From the NCBI GenBank assembly GCA_948435735.1, contig CAOJGX010000006.1:1-47676 (forward strand): 47,676 nucleotides of DNA, given 5' to 3'. Position numbers and translations under genes: made by a program. The stretch comes from an uncultured Clostridium sp. GTDB lineage: Bacteria > Bacillota > Clostridia > TANB77 > CAG-508. The notes under the pieces were generated by a model. It had not been told where the DNA came from. It saw nothing but the letters and a program-made list of their open reading frames with translations, and ran no database searches. The number at the start of each line of letters is the position of its first letter. Positions within the stretch are counted from its first letter, which is position 1. This document shows, one piece after another, positions 16,120 to 25,519 of this stretch.

Positions 16120-18405
16120 ATGAAAGTAGATGGATTAGGTATTGTGTTAGCCATAATTTTATTACCAATTATACTGGTTGTTACCTATTATGTTCAATTA
16201 CAAGTTGATACGATTGCGACGGAAAATTCCTATAATACCAAATTATTAGGTGCTACCTATGATGCCATGTCTGCTTTTGAGATAAACACAGCAAATGAAG
16301 AACTATCAAGTGTTGCAGATTCAATGAGAAGTATTGTTCTTGCTTCAAATAATATATTTTTGAATACATTAGCCACAAATTTAGGAATTTCCAATGCAAG
16401 TAAAGAATACTTGCAACCATATATTCCAGCTGTTTTATATACCATGTATGATGGATATTATATTTATGCGCCAACCGAGACGGCAAAAGTGGCAGAAAAA
16501 ACAGAAAGAGATAATGAAACAGGATTAATTACAACACAAGGATATATATCTGTTGGAGATGAGGGAACAGAGGATTTAGATGGAATATATGGAGATATTG
16601 TATACGAAAAAGAAAATGGAGGTTATACAATTAAGAAAGAAGAAGCTAAAAAAGAGACAGATTATATCCTAAAATCCTATGTTCAATATTCTGCAAACTA
16701 TAAAAAAGGCGATCCAGATGTAAATGGAAAAGATGTTACGATTAATTATACTTTAGATAATTATTTGAATATTGTAGGGAAAGTAAAGGGAGTTTATTAT
16801 ACAAAAACGGGATATTTAATAAAAAAAGACCTAGTAAAAAATGCCAAAATAAATGAAGCAGATTATAATTTAGATGCAAATAATGAAGATGATGCTAAAA
16901 ATGCAATTTTAGGTTTAAAAACGAATGCAGATGAAACAACAATAAAGGCTGCAGATAAAGCAAGCGTTAAAGTAAATGATACATTAATAAGTTCAAATTT
17001 TGCAAATATAAAAAATATAATAAGTAATGCAACAAATGACGCAGTTAATATTTCTACAATAACGGAGGCTGAAACTTATTTAGAGAAATTTTATGAAACT
17101 TATGATGCAGACAAAGTTACTAATGCTGCGCCATTAACGGATATTCAAAACCTAGAATACGAAATCCAAAACTGCAAAGCAGTTGCCTATTATGTAAGCT
17201 CGGCATGTTTTTCAAATTGGGTTTATACCAATTTAGGGGATTTAAAATCTAGCGATATACAAGATGATGCAATGACAAGATATTATGAAGGTGCAAATGT
17301 AAATTACCAATTTTCTTCTGGTGTAAATGATTTATATTATGATTTTTCACAAAATCCAGAAATTACAATTTTTGATGGAGAAGACCCAGAAGACACAGAA
17401 TCCAACTTCAACACGCACAAAATGGAAGTCATCAAAAATTCCATAAAATACAATTTAAACTTGTCCATGTCTGCCTATAACAATATCTATACACAATATG
17501 AGTCAAGCATGCCTGTACTGCTAGATGAAGAATGGGATAAAATACTAAGCAATATTTCCATTGTTTCTTTTATGCAGGGCTGGGAATGTGGATTAAGTAT
17601 TTATAACAATTATCAGATTGTGTCTAGCACAAATAATGAATTAACTGTAACGCCAAGTGAAATTTACTATGTGAAGAAAGATGAATTTAATAAGGAAGAG
17701 GGAAGTTATCACAGAATTGATTGTCCATATTTAGAGGAAAGTTCGGATACTGACCAATATATTTCTTTTAAATCCAAAGAAGTGAAGTATGATAAAATTT
17801 ATGATAAATCATCTGGTCAATATAAATTTGACCATAAAAATTTGGCGTGTTATACATGTATTAATACGAATAATTATGATGGTTTGTTTGCGCCAGAAGG
17901 TAGCGATTTTTATACAAGTAGTGGAAAAAGATATACTTCATATTATGATCGAATAAGTTCATTAAATAGTGATGATAAAAAGAAAGCAGGGTATATTGGA
18001 CTAGCAAAAGAAAGACAAGATATCTATAAGACAAATGCTTTGCCAGTGTCGGAAGGATATAAAATAATTTATGATAATAGTACGAATAGTATTATTACTA
18101 ATAATGAAAATGTAAGTTTTAGTAATGTAATAAATCTTAGAGAAGTAAAAAAATTACAACTTACATTTTCAGATACCAAATCAGGAAATTCAGGTGGTAG
18201 TAGAGAGCCAGTATTGAATTTGACAGTAAATATTAATGGAATTTTTTATCCAATATCTCTAAATTTAGACCAAACGAAAGAGCAAACTGTAATAGTAGAC
18301 GTGTCATCCATTGCTGGAAATATGAATGGAATGAGTTTCTCAAAAACATCGCCTAATTATAATGTAACTTATAAAATAAAAAGCATCAAAGCAATTTATA
18401 AATAA
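16120..18405 (+). CDS. Large pilus-associated surface protein
   Basis: 761 residues. MKVDGLGIVLAIILLPIILVVTYYVQLQV is an N-terminal membrane helix, then TENSYNTKLLGATYDAMSAFEINTANEE, a long helical region like TadE/TadG accessory pilins. Near residues 520-590 there is a cysteine motif, YYVKK...YHRIDCPYLEES...HKNLACYTC. It resembles the YHxxxCxxL...CxxC signature of small Ada-like metal-binding domains. The C-terminal 100 residues are beta-rich. It is last in the cluster and the largest, which suits a tip or scaffold protein; this is inference. Ribosome site AAAGGAG. Confidence 0.65.
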   Translation: MKVDGLGIVLAIILLPIILVVTYYVQLQVDTIATENSYNTKLLGATYDAMSAFEINTANEELSSVADSMRSIVLASNNIFLNTLATNLGISNASKEYLQPYIPAVLYTMYDGYYIYAPTETAKVAEKTERDNETGLITTQGYISVGDEGTEDLDGIYGDIVYEKENGGYTIKKEEAKKETDYILKSYVQYSANYKKGDPDVNGKDVTINYTLDNYLNIVGKVKGVYYTKTGYLIKKDLVKNAKINEADYNLDANNEDDAKNAILGLKTNADETTIKAADKASVKVNDTLISSNFANIKNIISNATNDAVNISTITEAETYLEKFYETYDADKVTNAAPLTDIQNLEYEIQNCKAVAYYVSSACFSNWVYTNLGDLKSSDIQDDAMTRYYEGANVNYQFSSGVNDLYYDFSQNPEITIFDGEDPEDTESNFNTHKMEVIKNSIKYNLNLSMSAYNNIYTQYESSMPVLLDEEWDKILSNISIVSFMQGWECGLSIYNNYQIVSSTNNELTVTPSEIYYVKKDEFNKEEGSYHRIDCPYLEESSDTDQYISFKSKEVKYDKIYDKSSGQYKFDHKNLACYTCINTNNYDGLFAPEGSDFYTSSGKRYTSYYDRISSLNSDDKKKAGYIGLAKERQDIYKTNALPVSEGYKIIYDNSTNSIITNNENVSFSNVINLREVKKLQLTFSDTKSGNSGGSREPVLNLTVNINGIFYPISLNLDQTKEQTVIVDVSSIAGNMNGMSFSKTSPNYNVTYKIKSIKAIYK

Positions 18406-18410
18406 AAATG

Positions 18411-18441
18411 AAAAAGCAGAATTTTAAATTTCTGCTTTTTT
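18411..18441 (+). terminator. Terminator of the 16120 gene
   Basis: AAAAAGCAGAA and TTCTGCTTTTT form a strong stem with a T-run, six bases after the stop. Confidence 0.85.
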
Positions 18442-18484
18442 GATACACTAATATTTACAGATGTAAAATATTCTCATAAAATTA

Positions 18485-18513
18485 TTGATTTCTTTGAAAA
18501 AATATGATAAAAT
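18485..18513 (+). promoter_or_regulatory. Promoter of peptide gene C
   Basis: TTGATT (18485-18490), 17 bases, TAAAAT (18508-18513). The leader that follows (about 85 nt) contains a stem-loop, TTTCTGC-ATTC-GCAGAAA, near 18533-18550, a possible mRNA-stabilising or translation-blocking structure. Confidence 0.6.
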
Positions 18514-18606
18514 ATTTTTAATTTTCTAAATTTCTGCATTCGCAGAAAAATTTTCCCAAATTATTTCATTCATATATAGCAACCTTTTGAAAGGAGGTGG
18601 TTAGAT

Positions 18607-18738
18607 ATGAAAGGCAAGCGTATACACAAGAAAAAGAAAAGTAAATTAATGTTACATATAGGCAAAATACTAATGTTAATACTTGATTTGATAAAAACAG
18701 CTCTAGACATTATTAATTACTTTTTTAAATTTTAATAA
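18607..18738 (+). CDS. Small cationic/hydrophobic peptide, candidate type I toxin C
   Basis: 43 residues. The N-terminus MKGKRIHKKKKSK is very basic; the hydrophobic helix LMLHIGKILMLILDLIKTALDIIN ends with aromatic YFFKF. The ribosome site GAAAGGAGGTGGTTAGAT-ATG is strong. The overall design (basic half, membrane helix, aromatic end, 42-47 residues, strong ribosome site, own terminator) equals peptides A, B and D, although sequence identity is low. It is transcribed towards a promoter of the opposite strand at 18815-18842. Toxicity is inferred. Confidence 0.78.
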
Positions 18739-18774
18739 AAATGTAGCAATCTATACGGGATTGCTACATTTTTT
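18736..18774. terminator. Bidirectional terminator of module C
   Basis: AAAATGTAGCAAT (18738-18750) and ATTGCTACATTTT (18760-18772) form a perfect 13-bp stem with loop CTATACGGG. T-runs on both strands. Confidence 0.85.
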
Positions 18775-18808
18775 CATTTTTTAAATGAAAGGCAAACATT
18801 CATTTATT
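18740..18808 (-). ncRNA. Predicted antitoxin RNA C (about 70 nt)
   Basis: Transcribed from the promoter at 18815-18842 on the minus strand and ending in the shared hairpin. The plus-strand segment ATGAAAGGCAA at 18785-18795 repeats the first 11 bases of the peptide gene (18607-18617), so the RNA is antisense to the start codon region. A second short repeat, CATTCAT (18797-18803), matches 18567-18573 in the peptide 5' UTR. Confidence 0.7.
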
Positions 18809-18814
18809 ACTTAT

Positions 18815-18842
18815 ATTATACACCAAATAAAAATTTTGTCAA
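18815..18842 (-). promoter_or_regulatory. Promoter of antisense RNA C
   Basis: Minus strand: TTGACA (18837-18842), 16 bases, TATAAT (18815-18820). The same 16-base spacing occurs in modules A and B. It points away from spoIVB and towards peptide gene C. Confidence 0.8.
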
Positions 18843-18873
18843 TATTTTTATCAAAATTGGTTATCCTAAGCTT

Positions 18874-20061
18874 ATGAAAAATTTAAAGATGATGATAACT
18901 TTTTTTATTTTAATAATTCTCTATATATACATTGCTAATATTACGTTAATTCCTGAGAAAATACTTCTACTAGAAAACGAATCTTACCAAATAAAAAAGT
19001 TCCTAGGAGTTGATACCATAGAAACAGTAACCACTTCAAATGACAATGGAAATACGCTAAATGTAGATGTAACGTTATTTGGCAAAAAAGTCAAACAAGT
19101 AACGGTTGATACAATTGAAAATGTGGAAGTTGTGCCTATTGGCAAAATAATTGGTATGAAATTATATACCAATGGTGTTCTGATTGTAGGAATGAGCGAG
19201 ATTGAAAATATGAATAATGAACTTGTTAGCCCTTTTGCTAATTGCGATATTAAAGAAGGTGACACAATTGTAAAGGTAAACGAAACAGAAATTGAAACCA
19301 TTGATAATCTCAAAACAGTAGTCAATAGCAGCAATGGTGAAAATGTCTTGCTAACACTTGTGCGAGATGGCACAATTGTTACTTCTAACATAACACCTGT
19401 CCAAACAGAAACGGACGAATACAAACTTGGTTTATGGGTAAAAGATGCAGCTACTGGTGTTGGAACAATTACGTACTACGAAAAAAACACAGGAAATTTT
19501 GCTGCCCTAGGCCACGGAATTGTTGACAACGATACTGACAAACTCATCAATATTGACTCAGGCGAAGTGGTAACCTCTCAAGTGATATCCATTACAAAAG
19601 CCCAAATCAACAGCCCCGGAGAAATTAGAGGAACCATTCTAAATCAAAAAACCATTGGTCAAGTCAAAAAAAATACGCAATTTGGAATTTATGGAAGTCT
19701 AGATAATTTAGCAAGTTTAAATGTAGATACAAGCCAAGCTATACCAGTTGCTCTGCGAGATGAAATCCAAGTTGGAGATGCAAAATTAGTGTGTAGTTTA
19801 GATGGAAAAAACAATCAAGAATATGATATAAAAATAGAAAAAATTTATACCAATAATAATTACGACAACAAAAGCATGCTAATCCGTATAACAGATGACC
19901 AATTAATTAAACAAACAGGAGGCATTATACGAGGGTTATCTGGTTCACCAATTTTACAAAATGGCAAGTTCGTTGGTGCAGTTACAAACGTACTTGTAGC
20001 CAACCCTGAAATTGGGTATGCCATTTTTGGTGATATGATGATAAAAGAAATGAGAAAATAA
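18874..20061 (+). CDS. spoIVB: SpoIVB sporulation serine protease (S55)
   Basis: 395 residues. An N-terminal membrane/signal segment (residues 5-23), a PDZ domain at about 100-175 (FANCDIKEGDTIVKVNETEIETIDNL), then the S55 peptidase domain. His in AALGHGIVD (about 214) and Ser in RGLSGSPILQNGKFVGAV (about 356) match the known catalytic His and Ser. In Bacillus it is made in the forespore and cleaves SpoIVFA to release pro-SigK processing. In many Clostridia the next gene is spo0A; here it is not. No good ribosome site precedes the ATG. Confidence 0.93.
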   Translation: MKNLKMMITFFILIILYIYIANITLIPEKILLLENESYQIKKFLGVDTIETVTTSNDNGNTLNVDVTLFGKKVKQVTVDTIENVEVVPIGKIIGMKLYTNGVLIVGMSEIENMNNELVSPFANCDIKEGDTIVKVNETEIETIDNLKTVVNSSNGENVLLTLVRDGTIVTSNITPVQTETDEYKLGLWVKDAATGVGTITYYEKNTGNFAALGHGIVDNDTDKLINIDSGEVVTSQVISITKAQINSPGEIRGTILNQKTIGQVKKNTQFGIYGSLDNLASLNVDTSQAIPVALRDEIQVGDAKLVCSLDGKNNQEYDIKIEKIYTNNNYDNKSMLIRITDDQLIKQTGGIIRGLSGSPILQNGKFVGAVTNVLVANPEIGYAIFGDMMIKEMRK

Positions 20062-20086
20062 GCAGGCGATGCTGTCTGCTTTTTTT
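20060..20086 (+). terminator. Terminator of spoIVB
   Basis: AAGCAG and CTGCTT stem followed by a T-run, directly at the stop codon. Confidence 0.8.
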
Positions 20087-20100
20087 ACGGTATTAATAAA

Positions 20101-20234
20101 TTACTATAAAACGTAAATATAATAAAATTATTAGATTAATTTACAATATATAATACAAAAATTAAAATTATATATTTAATTACGATATATCGTAATTAAA
20201 TATATAAATACAAAAAAATTACGGTATAAAGTAA
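20101..20234. promoter_or_regulatory. Three TTAC-N8-GTAA operator-like palindromes
   Basis: TTACTATAAAACGTAA (20101-20116), TTACGATATATCGTAA (20180-20195, extended to a perfect palindrome by flanking AATTA/TAATT) and TTACGGTATAAAGTAA (20219-20234). The third ends four bases before the -35 box of the next promoter. The 240-bp gap 20062-20299 otherwise holds no gene. Confidence 0.65.
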
Positions 20235-20238
20235 ATTA

Positions 20239-20267
20239 TTGACAAAATCATAAAAATACGATATAAT
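20239..20267 (+). promoter_or_regulatory. Promoter of the DUF4143-type ATPase gene
   Basis: TTGACA (20239-20244), 17 bases, TATAAT (20262-20267), consensus in both boxes. Confidence 0.8.
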
Positions 20268-20299
20268 TAATAGAGTGGAGGTAAAGGGGTGATATTTTT

Positions 20300-21496
20300 A
20301 TGATAAAAAGAGAAAAATATCTAAAAAAGATGAGAGGCTTTTATGAACAAGATTTGATTAAAGTAATTACAGGAATACGAAGATCTGGAAAGTCTACTTT
20401 ATTAAAGCAAATTATGAGCGAGTTACGAGATAGTGGTATAGAAGATAATAGAATTATTTATATTAATTTTGAAGATATTAATATGAAATTTATTAAAACA
20501 GATATGGATTTAAATGCGTATATAAAAAGAAAAATAAAGACAGAAGAAAAGTATTATTTATTTTTTGATGAAATACAAAATGTAGTTGACTGGGAGAAAG
20601 CAATCAATTCGTTTAAAGCGACAAAAAATGTATCCATTTTTGTAACGGGTTCGAATAGTAATTTATTGTCTGGAGAATTAGCAACCTTATTGGCAGGAAG
20701 ATATGTATCCTTTAAAATACAGCCATTCTCGTTTAAGGAAGTTTGTGAATTAAAAGGTTTACAAGATAGAAGTCAAATAGAGCAAGCATTTGAAGAATAT
20801 ATGAAATGGGGTGGCATGCCGCAAAGATTTTATTTTCAAGAGGAACTAGAAACTAAGAATTATTTGATGGATTTATACGATTCAATTGTTATAAAAGATA
20901 TTGTAAGTAGATATAAAGTAAAAGATGTAGAATTATTGAATAAAGTTTTAGAATATCTAATGGCTACGCCTGCTCAGCAGTTTTCTGTGAAAAATATTGT
21001 CAATTATTTAAAAAGTGAAAATAGAAATTGCTCAAATGAAACACTTTATAATTATTTATCGTATATTACAAATTCGTTTATTATGAATAAGGCAAAAAGA
21101 TATGATATAAAAGGAAAAAGAGTACTCAGTACAAATGATAAATATTACTTGACAGATTTAGGGCTAGGTCAAGTGAAAAGTTCGCAAAAGGCAAAAGGGA
21201 AAGGTAGTATTTTAGAAAATATTGTTTATAATGAATTAATCGATAGAGGCTATGAAGTTTTTGTAGGAAAATCAAATCGTTCCGAAATTGATTTTATTGC
21301 TACGTATTTTGAGGAAAAAATATATGTTCAAGTAGCGTATATTTTGACGGATGAACTAGTGATAGAAAGAGAATTTGGAGCGTATAAAGGGATTGAAGAT
21401 AATTATCCGAAATATGTTCTGACAATGGATAAATTTGATTTTTCTCAAAATGGGATTATTCACAAAAACGTAATGGATTGGTTATTAGAAGAATAA
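20300..21496 (+). CDS. AAA-family ATPase with DUF4143-type C-terminus
   Basis: 398 residues. Walker A is GIRRSGKSTLL (about 25-35), Walker B YYLFFDEIQNV (about 91), and VTGSNSNLLSGELATLLAGRY a typical sensor region. The C-terminal part, with KGSILENIVYNELIDRGYEVFVGKSNRSEIDFI, is the nuclease-like DUF4143 half. This is a large family, common in mobile and accessory DNA, with no settled role. The gene stands alone, with its own consensus promoter and operator array, so it appears tightly controlled. Confidence 0.88.
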   Translation: MIKREKYLKKMRGFYEQDLIKVITGIRRSGKSTLLKQIMSELRDSGIEDNRIIYINFEDINMKFIKTDMDLNAYIKRKIKTEEKYYLFFDEIQNVVDWEKAINSFKATKNVSIFVTGSNSNLLSGELATLLAGRYVSFKIQPFSFKEVCELKGLQDRSQIEQAFEEYMKWGGMPQRFYFQEELETKNYLMDLYDSIVIKDIVSRYKVKDVELLNKVLEYLMATPAQQFSVKNIVNYLKSENRNCSNETLYNYLSYITNSFIMNKAKRYDIKGKRVLSTNDKYYLTDLGLGQVKSSQKAKGKGSILENIVYNELIDRGYEVFVGKSNRSEIDFIATYFEEKIYVQVAYILTDELVIEREFGAYKGIEDNYPKYVLTMDKFDFSQNGIIHKNVMDWLLEE

Positions 21497-21571
21497 AAGA
21501 AATTTATGGTAAATTTAAGCTTTTTGTGATACAATACAAACAATAAAAAAATACGAATGGAGGGATACAAA

Positions 21572-24163
21572 ATGAATGTTGCAAATTTCACAGAAAAATC
21601 AAAACAAGCCATCACAATGGCTAGCAATCTTGCTACTACTAACAAAAATGCAGAAATCACAGAATATCATATGCTGTCAAGTTTGATTTCTGCAAATGAC
21701 AGTTTGGTAACTTTGTTATTCAAAAAAATGGACGTGGATATTAATTCGTTAAGAAACGCTAGCCAAACAGAAATTGATAAATTATCGAAAATCACAGGAA
21801 GTGTTGCATTACGTTTTTCAGAGAAGGTAGAAAAGGCATTAGAAAACGCAGAAAAACAGGCTAGGTCTATGAAAGACGAATTTATTTCTGTCGAACATAT
21901 TATGCTTGGCATGATTGAAGAAGCAGGGCAAGACTTCAAACAACTTCTAAAGTTATATGGTATTACAAAATCCAAGTTTTTAACTGCTTTAAAAGATGTC
22001 AGAGGCAATACAACAATCACTTCAGATACACCAGAAGAAACCTATGATGCGTTATCCAAATTTGGTCGAGATTTAACTGCCTTTGCTAGACAAAATAAAC
22101 TAGAACCAGTCATCGGTCGTGATGACGAAATCCGTAATGTTATTCGCATTTTAACACGTAAAACCAAAAATAATCCTGTTCTCATTGGTGAACCGGGTGT
22201 TGGTAAAACCGCCATTGTAGAAGGCTTGGCACAAAGAATTATACGAGGCGATGTACCAACGAGCCTAAAAAATAAAACCATTTTTTCGCTAGATTTAGGA
22301 ACTCTAATTGCAGGAGCCAAATATCGAGGCGAATTTGAAGAACGTTTGAAAGCAGTTTTGAATGAAATCGACAAAAGTAACGGAAATATTATTTTGTTTA
22401 TTGACGAAATTCACAACATTGTTGGTGCTGGTGCTTCAGATGGTGCAATGGATGCCAGCAATTTGTTAAAACCAATGCTAGCACGTGGCGAATTGCACTG
22501 TATGGGAGCAACAACGTTGGATGAATACCGTGAATATATTGAAAAAGATGCCGCTTTAGCAAGGCGTTTTCAGCCTGTTATCGTAAATGAACCAACGGTG
22601 GAAGATGCCATTACGATTTTGCGTGGGATTCAAGAAAAGTTTGAGATTTTTCATGGGGTAAAGATTCAAGATCAAGCCTTAATTGCGGCTGTAACTTTGT
22701 CAAATCGATATATTACCGACCGTTATTTGCCAGATAAGGCGATTGATTTGGTGGATGAAGCGTGTAGTATGATTCGTACAGAAATGGAATCCATGCCAAT
22801 TGAATTAGATGAAATTGCTAGAAAAATTATGCAAAGCGAAATTGAAGAGGCAGCTTTGCAAAGGGAAGAAAGTGAGGAATCAAGTGAAGATTTAGAAAAA
22901 GTACGAAATCGATTAACAAAATTAAGAGAAAAATTCACCAACCTAAAAGCCAAATGGGATGCGGAGAAAAAAGGTGCTGAAAAAATTACAAAATTGAAAA
23001 GTAAAATTGATGAAACAAACGCTCAAATCGAACAAGCAGAACGTGTCTACGACTTAAATAAAGCAGCAGAATTAAAATATTCCACCTTACCAAATTTACA
23101 AAAGGTATTAGAGCAAGAAGAAAAAGAATTTGAAAAGTCACAAGGAAAATCTACTTTAGTACGAAACAAAGTAACCGAAGATGAAATTTCAAAAATTGTA
23201 GCAAAATGGACAGGAATTCCAGTTACCAAATTGGTGGAAGGCGAAAGAGAGAAAATCTTGAATTTGGAGTACATTCTACATGAAAGCGTGATTGGTCAAG
23301 AAGAAGCTGTTAAAAAGGTAAGTGATGCGATTGTTCGTTCGCGTGCAGGAATTGCTAATCCAAATCGACCAATTGGTTCGTTTTTGTTCTTGGGCCCAAC
23401 GGGTGTTGGTAAAACAGAACTTGCCAAAACGTTGGCCAGAACGTTGTTTGATGATGAGAAAAATATGGTGCGTTTTGATATGTCTGAGTATATGGAGAAG
23501 TTCAGTGTTACGAGATTAATTGGTGCACCTCCAGGTTATGTTGGGTATGACGAAGGCGGCCAATTGACGGAAGCGGTTAGAAGAAGACCCTATTCTGTAT
23601 TATTGTTTGATGAAGTTGAAAAGGCTCATCCCGATGTATTCAATATTTTCTTGCAGATCTTAGATGATGGTCGTGTGACCGATTCGCAAGGAAGATTGAT
23701 TGATTTTAAAAACACGATTATTATTTTGACATCGAATTTAGGCTCTAGTGCAATTTTGGATAGTATTTCAGAATATGGAGAAATCACAGAAGAAGCAAAA
23801 AGTATGGTAGATTTAGCTTTGAAAAATCATTTTCGACCAGAGTTTTTGAACCGATTAGATGAAATTATTTACTTTAATGCGTTGTCGAAAACAGAGGTTT
23901 ATGGTATTGTTAAATTGCTATTGGGAGATTTGAGAAAAAGATTGTTGGCAAAGGGAATTGAGTTGAAGATTTCGAAAGAGGCGATTGAATTTATTATTGA
24001 AAAAGGATATGATATTAATTTTGGTGCTAGACCGCTAAAAAGAACGATTCAAGCTGAGATTGAAACCATGGTTGCAAAGGCAATTGTCGCACAAAAGATT
24101 GTGGATGGCTCTACGGTTCAAGTTGTTTTGAATCGAGATGAGGAGAGGTTGGAAATAAAATAG
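21572..24163 (+). CDS. clpB: ClpB disaggregase
   Basis: About 863 residues. A Clp N-terminal repeat domain (1-145), first AAA with GEPGVGKT (about 207), an M-domain coiled coil (about 400-530), second AAA with GPTGVGKT (about 608), and a C-terminal D2-small domain. [43 protein letters not shown] is the usual D2 block, and the long M-domain separates it from ClpC and ClpA. With DnaK it dissolves protein aggregates. The ATG at 21572 follows TGGAGGG; the ATG at 21557 lies upstream of that site. Confidence 0.93.
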   Translation: MNVANFTEKSKQAITMASNLATTNKNAEITEYHMLSSLISANDSLVTLLFKKMDVDINSLRNASQTEIDKLSKITGSVALRFSEKVEKALENAEKQARSMKDEFISVEHIMLGMIEEAGQDFKQLLKLYGITKSKFLTALKDVRGNTTITSDTPEETYDALSKFGRDLTAFARQNKLEPVIGRDDEIRNVIRILTRKTKNNPVLIGEPGVGKTAIVEGLAQRIIRGDVPTSLKNKTIFSLDLGTLIAGAKYRGEFEERLKAVLNEIDKSNGNIILFIDEIHNIVGAGASDGAMDASNLLKPMLARGELHCMGATTLDEYREYIEKDAALARRFQPVIVNEPTVEDAITILRGIQEKFEIFHGVKIQDQALIAAVTLSNRYITDRYLPDKAIDLVDEACSMIRTEMESMPIELDEIARKIMQSEIEEAALQREESEESSEDLEKVRNRLTKLREKFTNLKAKWDAEKKGAEKITKLKSKIDETNAQIEQAERVYDLNKAAELKYSTLPNLQKVLEQEEKEFEKSQGKSTLVRNKVTEDEISKIVAKWTGIPVTKLVEGEREKILNLEYILHESVIGQEEAVKKVSDAIVRSRAGIANPNRPIGSFLFLGPTGVGKTELAKTLARTLFDDEKNMVRFDMSEYMEKFSVTRLIGAPPGYVGYDEGGQLTEAVRRRPYSVLLFDEVEKAHPDVFNIFLQILDDGRVTDSQGRLIDFKNTIIILTSNLGSSAILDSISEYGEITEEAKSMVDLALKNHFRPEFLNRLDEIIYFNALSKTEVYGIVKLLLGDLRKRLLAKGIELKISKEAIEFIIEKGYDINFGARPLKRTIQAEIETMVAKAIVAQKIVDGSTVQVVLNRDEERLEIK

Positions 24164-24180
24164 AAAAATTGATAAAAGGT

Positions 24181-24208
24181 TAAATATGACATTAGAATGT
24201 CATATTTA
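24181..24208 (+). terminator. Terminator-like hairpin after clpB
   Basis: TAAATATGACAT and ATGTCATATTTA form a perfect 12-bp stem with a 4-base loop. The following T-run is weak. Confidence 0.55.
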
Positions 24209-24237
24209 AAATTTGTAATAAAAATGTAAAAAAAGTA

Positions 24238-24266
24238 TTGAGTTTTATGTAAATTTATGGTATAAT
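24238..24266 (+). promoter_or_regulatory. Promoter of the 24343 gene
   Basis: TTGAGT (24238-24243), 17 bases, TATAAT (24261-24266). Confidence 0.6.
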
Positions 24267-24342
24267 GTAATTAGAATCACATGTATTTTTTAATTGAAGG
24301 AGAATGCTCTTTCTACATAACAAAATAAAAGGAGGATTATTT

Positions 24343-25401
24343 ATGCATGAACCTGTTGTATATTCAACATATTGTGGGGATGTATCAAAAAATCGGACAT
24401 TAGTTGTAAGGATTGTTGCTCGATTTGGGACTGTATATTCAAAACAGTCTGCTGTAAGCCGATGTTTTTGTTATTCAGAAGATATCGGAAATGTAGAATA
24501 TGAACTTAAAGGAACAGAGATAGCTCTTCTGCTTCCGCCTAAAACACAATGGCTTATAGAAATAGAAGAAGACCAGCATTTGGCTTTGGTGTCTGTTACC
24601 GAGTGGACCAAAATGCTTCAAACGCCGTTTGATGATGAAATCAATAACATCATTAATCAAAAAGTAAAAGAGGCACAGAGAGAATATAGAAAGAGAAAGG
24701 AAAGTGAAAAGCGCCTATATTTCTATGATGCCAAAAACGGCAGCCTTAAATTGTATACGGATGGTACTAGTTGGTATAATGACGGATGTCGGTATCAATT
24801 AGATCGTTCAGCGTTCTATCAGGCAATTGATAAGAGATGGTCTACACCAAAGGAAAGCTGCTTTATTTTAGGGCGAGTTCGGCGGACAATCGGTACCAAA
24901 GACGGGGAGTTGATGGACTTTATAGAACCAATTTCCCAGTTTAAAGAGGAGGAAGATTACTGGTTGTTTGGCGATGAAAAAAGGTGTTTAGGAAATGCGC
25001 TATTTAAAATGCTTCGATTTTCTATTTTAAAGAAGGAGCCTACTGGTGTAAACGCACTTAGAATTCAAAATAAAATGCACTGGAGTGTGCAAAAGTTTTT
25101 GAAAGAGTTGAATATGGCTTTAGAAGCAGGGGATGTAGAAAAACTGAAGATTTTTTATAAGGTTGTAAATGAACCGCAGGACTGCTCCGATCAAAAGTTT
25201 ATCCTTATGAAAGATGAATTTGGAAAAGCTTTTGAAGAAGGCGAAGAACTTTTTTGCGCTATAAACAAAAGTCTCCAAATTTATTATGAAAACGGAGAGG
25301 CCGAAACAAGAGAAGCGAGTTGGGTATATCAGAATATTTCAAGATGTACCAATAAGGCTGGTATTTACCTTGAAAAAAGACAGCAATATAATTTTTATTA
25401 G
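24343..25401 (+). CDS. Hypothetical protein of unlike composition
   Basis: 352 residues, not recognised. The start at 24343 follows AAAGGAGGATTATTT; the ATG at 24304 has no ribosome site in the right place. The N-terminal 100 residues look beta-rich. The middle holds RLYFYDAKNGSLKLYTDGTSWYNDGCRYQLDR, then a helical C-terminal part. Codon choice (CGG, GCC, CCG, GGC) is less AT-biased than that of the neighbours. It is monocistronic with its own promoter and terminator and lies between clpB and yqfC, so recent gain is likely. Confidence 0.7.
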   Translation: MHEPVVYSTYCGDVSKNRTLVVRIVARFGTVYSKQSAVSRCFCYSEDIGNVEYELKGTEIALLLPPKTQWLIEIEEDQHLALVSVTEWTKMLQTPFDDEINNIINQKVKEAQREYRKRKESEKRLYFYDAKNGSLKLYTDGTSWYNDGCRYQLDRSAFYQAIDKRWSTPKESCFILGRVRRTIGTKDGELMDFIEPISQFKEEEDYWLFGDEKRCLGNALFKMLRFSILKKEPTGVNALRIQNKMHWSVQKFLKELNMALEAGDVEKLKIFYKVVNEPQDCSDQKFILMKDEFGKAFEEGEELFCAINKSLQIYYENGEAETREASWVYQNISRCTNKAGIYLEKRQQYNFY

Positions 25402-25410
25402 TTATGGAAG

Positions 25411-25449
25411 GGGACCTTATCACGTAAATGGTGGTAAGGTCTCTTTTAT
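25411..25449 (+). terminator. Terminator of the 24343 gene
   Basis: GACCTTATCAC and GTGGTAAGGTC pair (one G-T wobble), followed by TCTTTT. Confidence 0.8.
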
Positions 25450-25519
25450 TGTCATAAATTTCTACTTTTGGAATATATAATATCATAGTTTAGAAATACT
25501 GTATAAAGGTGGTGTTTTG

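Noticed and set aside
23322-23519. Plus-strand 65-codon frame inside clpB
   Set aside because: It is out of frame within the strongly conserved second AAA domain of ClpB and has no ribosome site.
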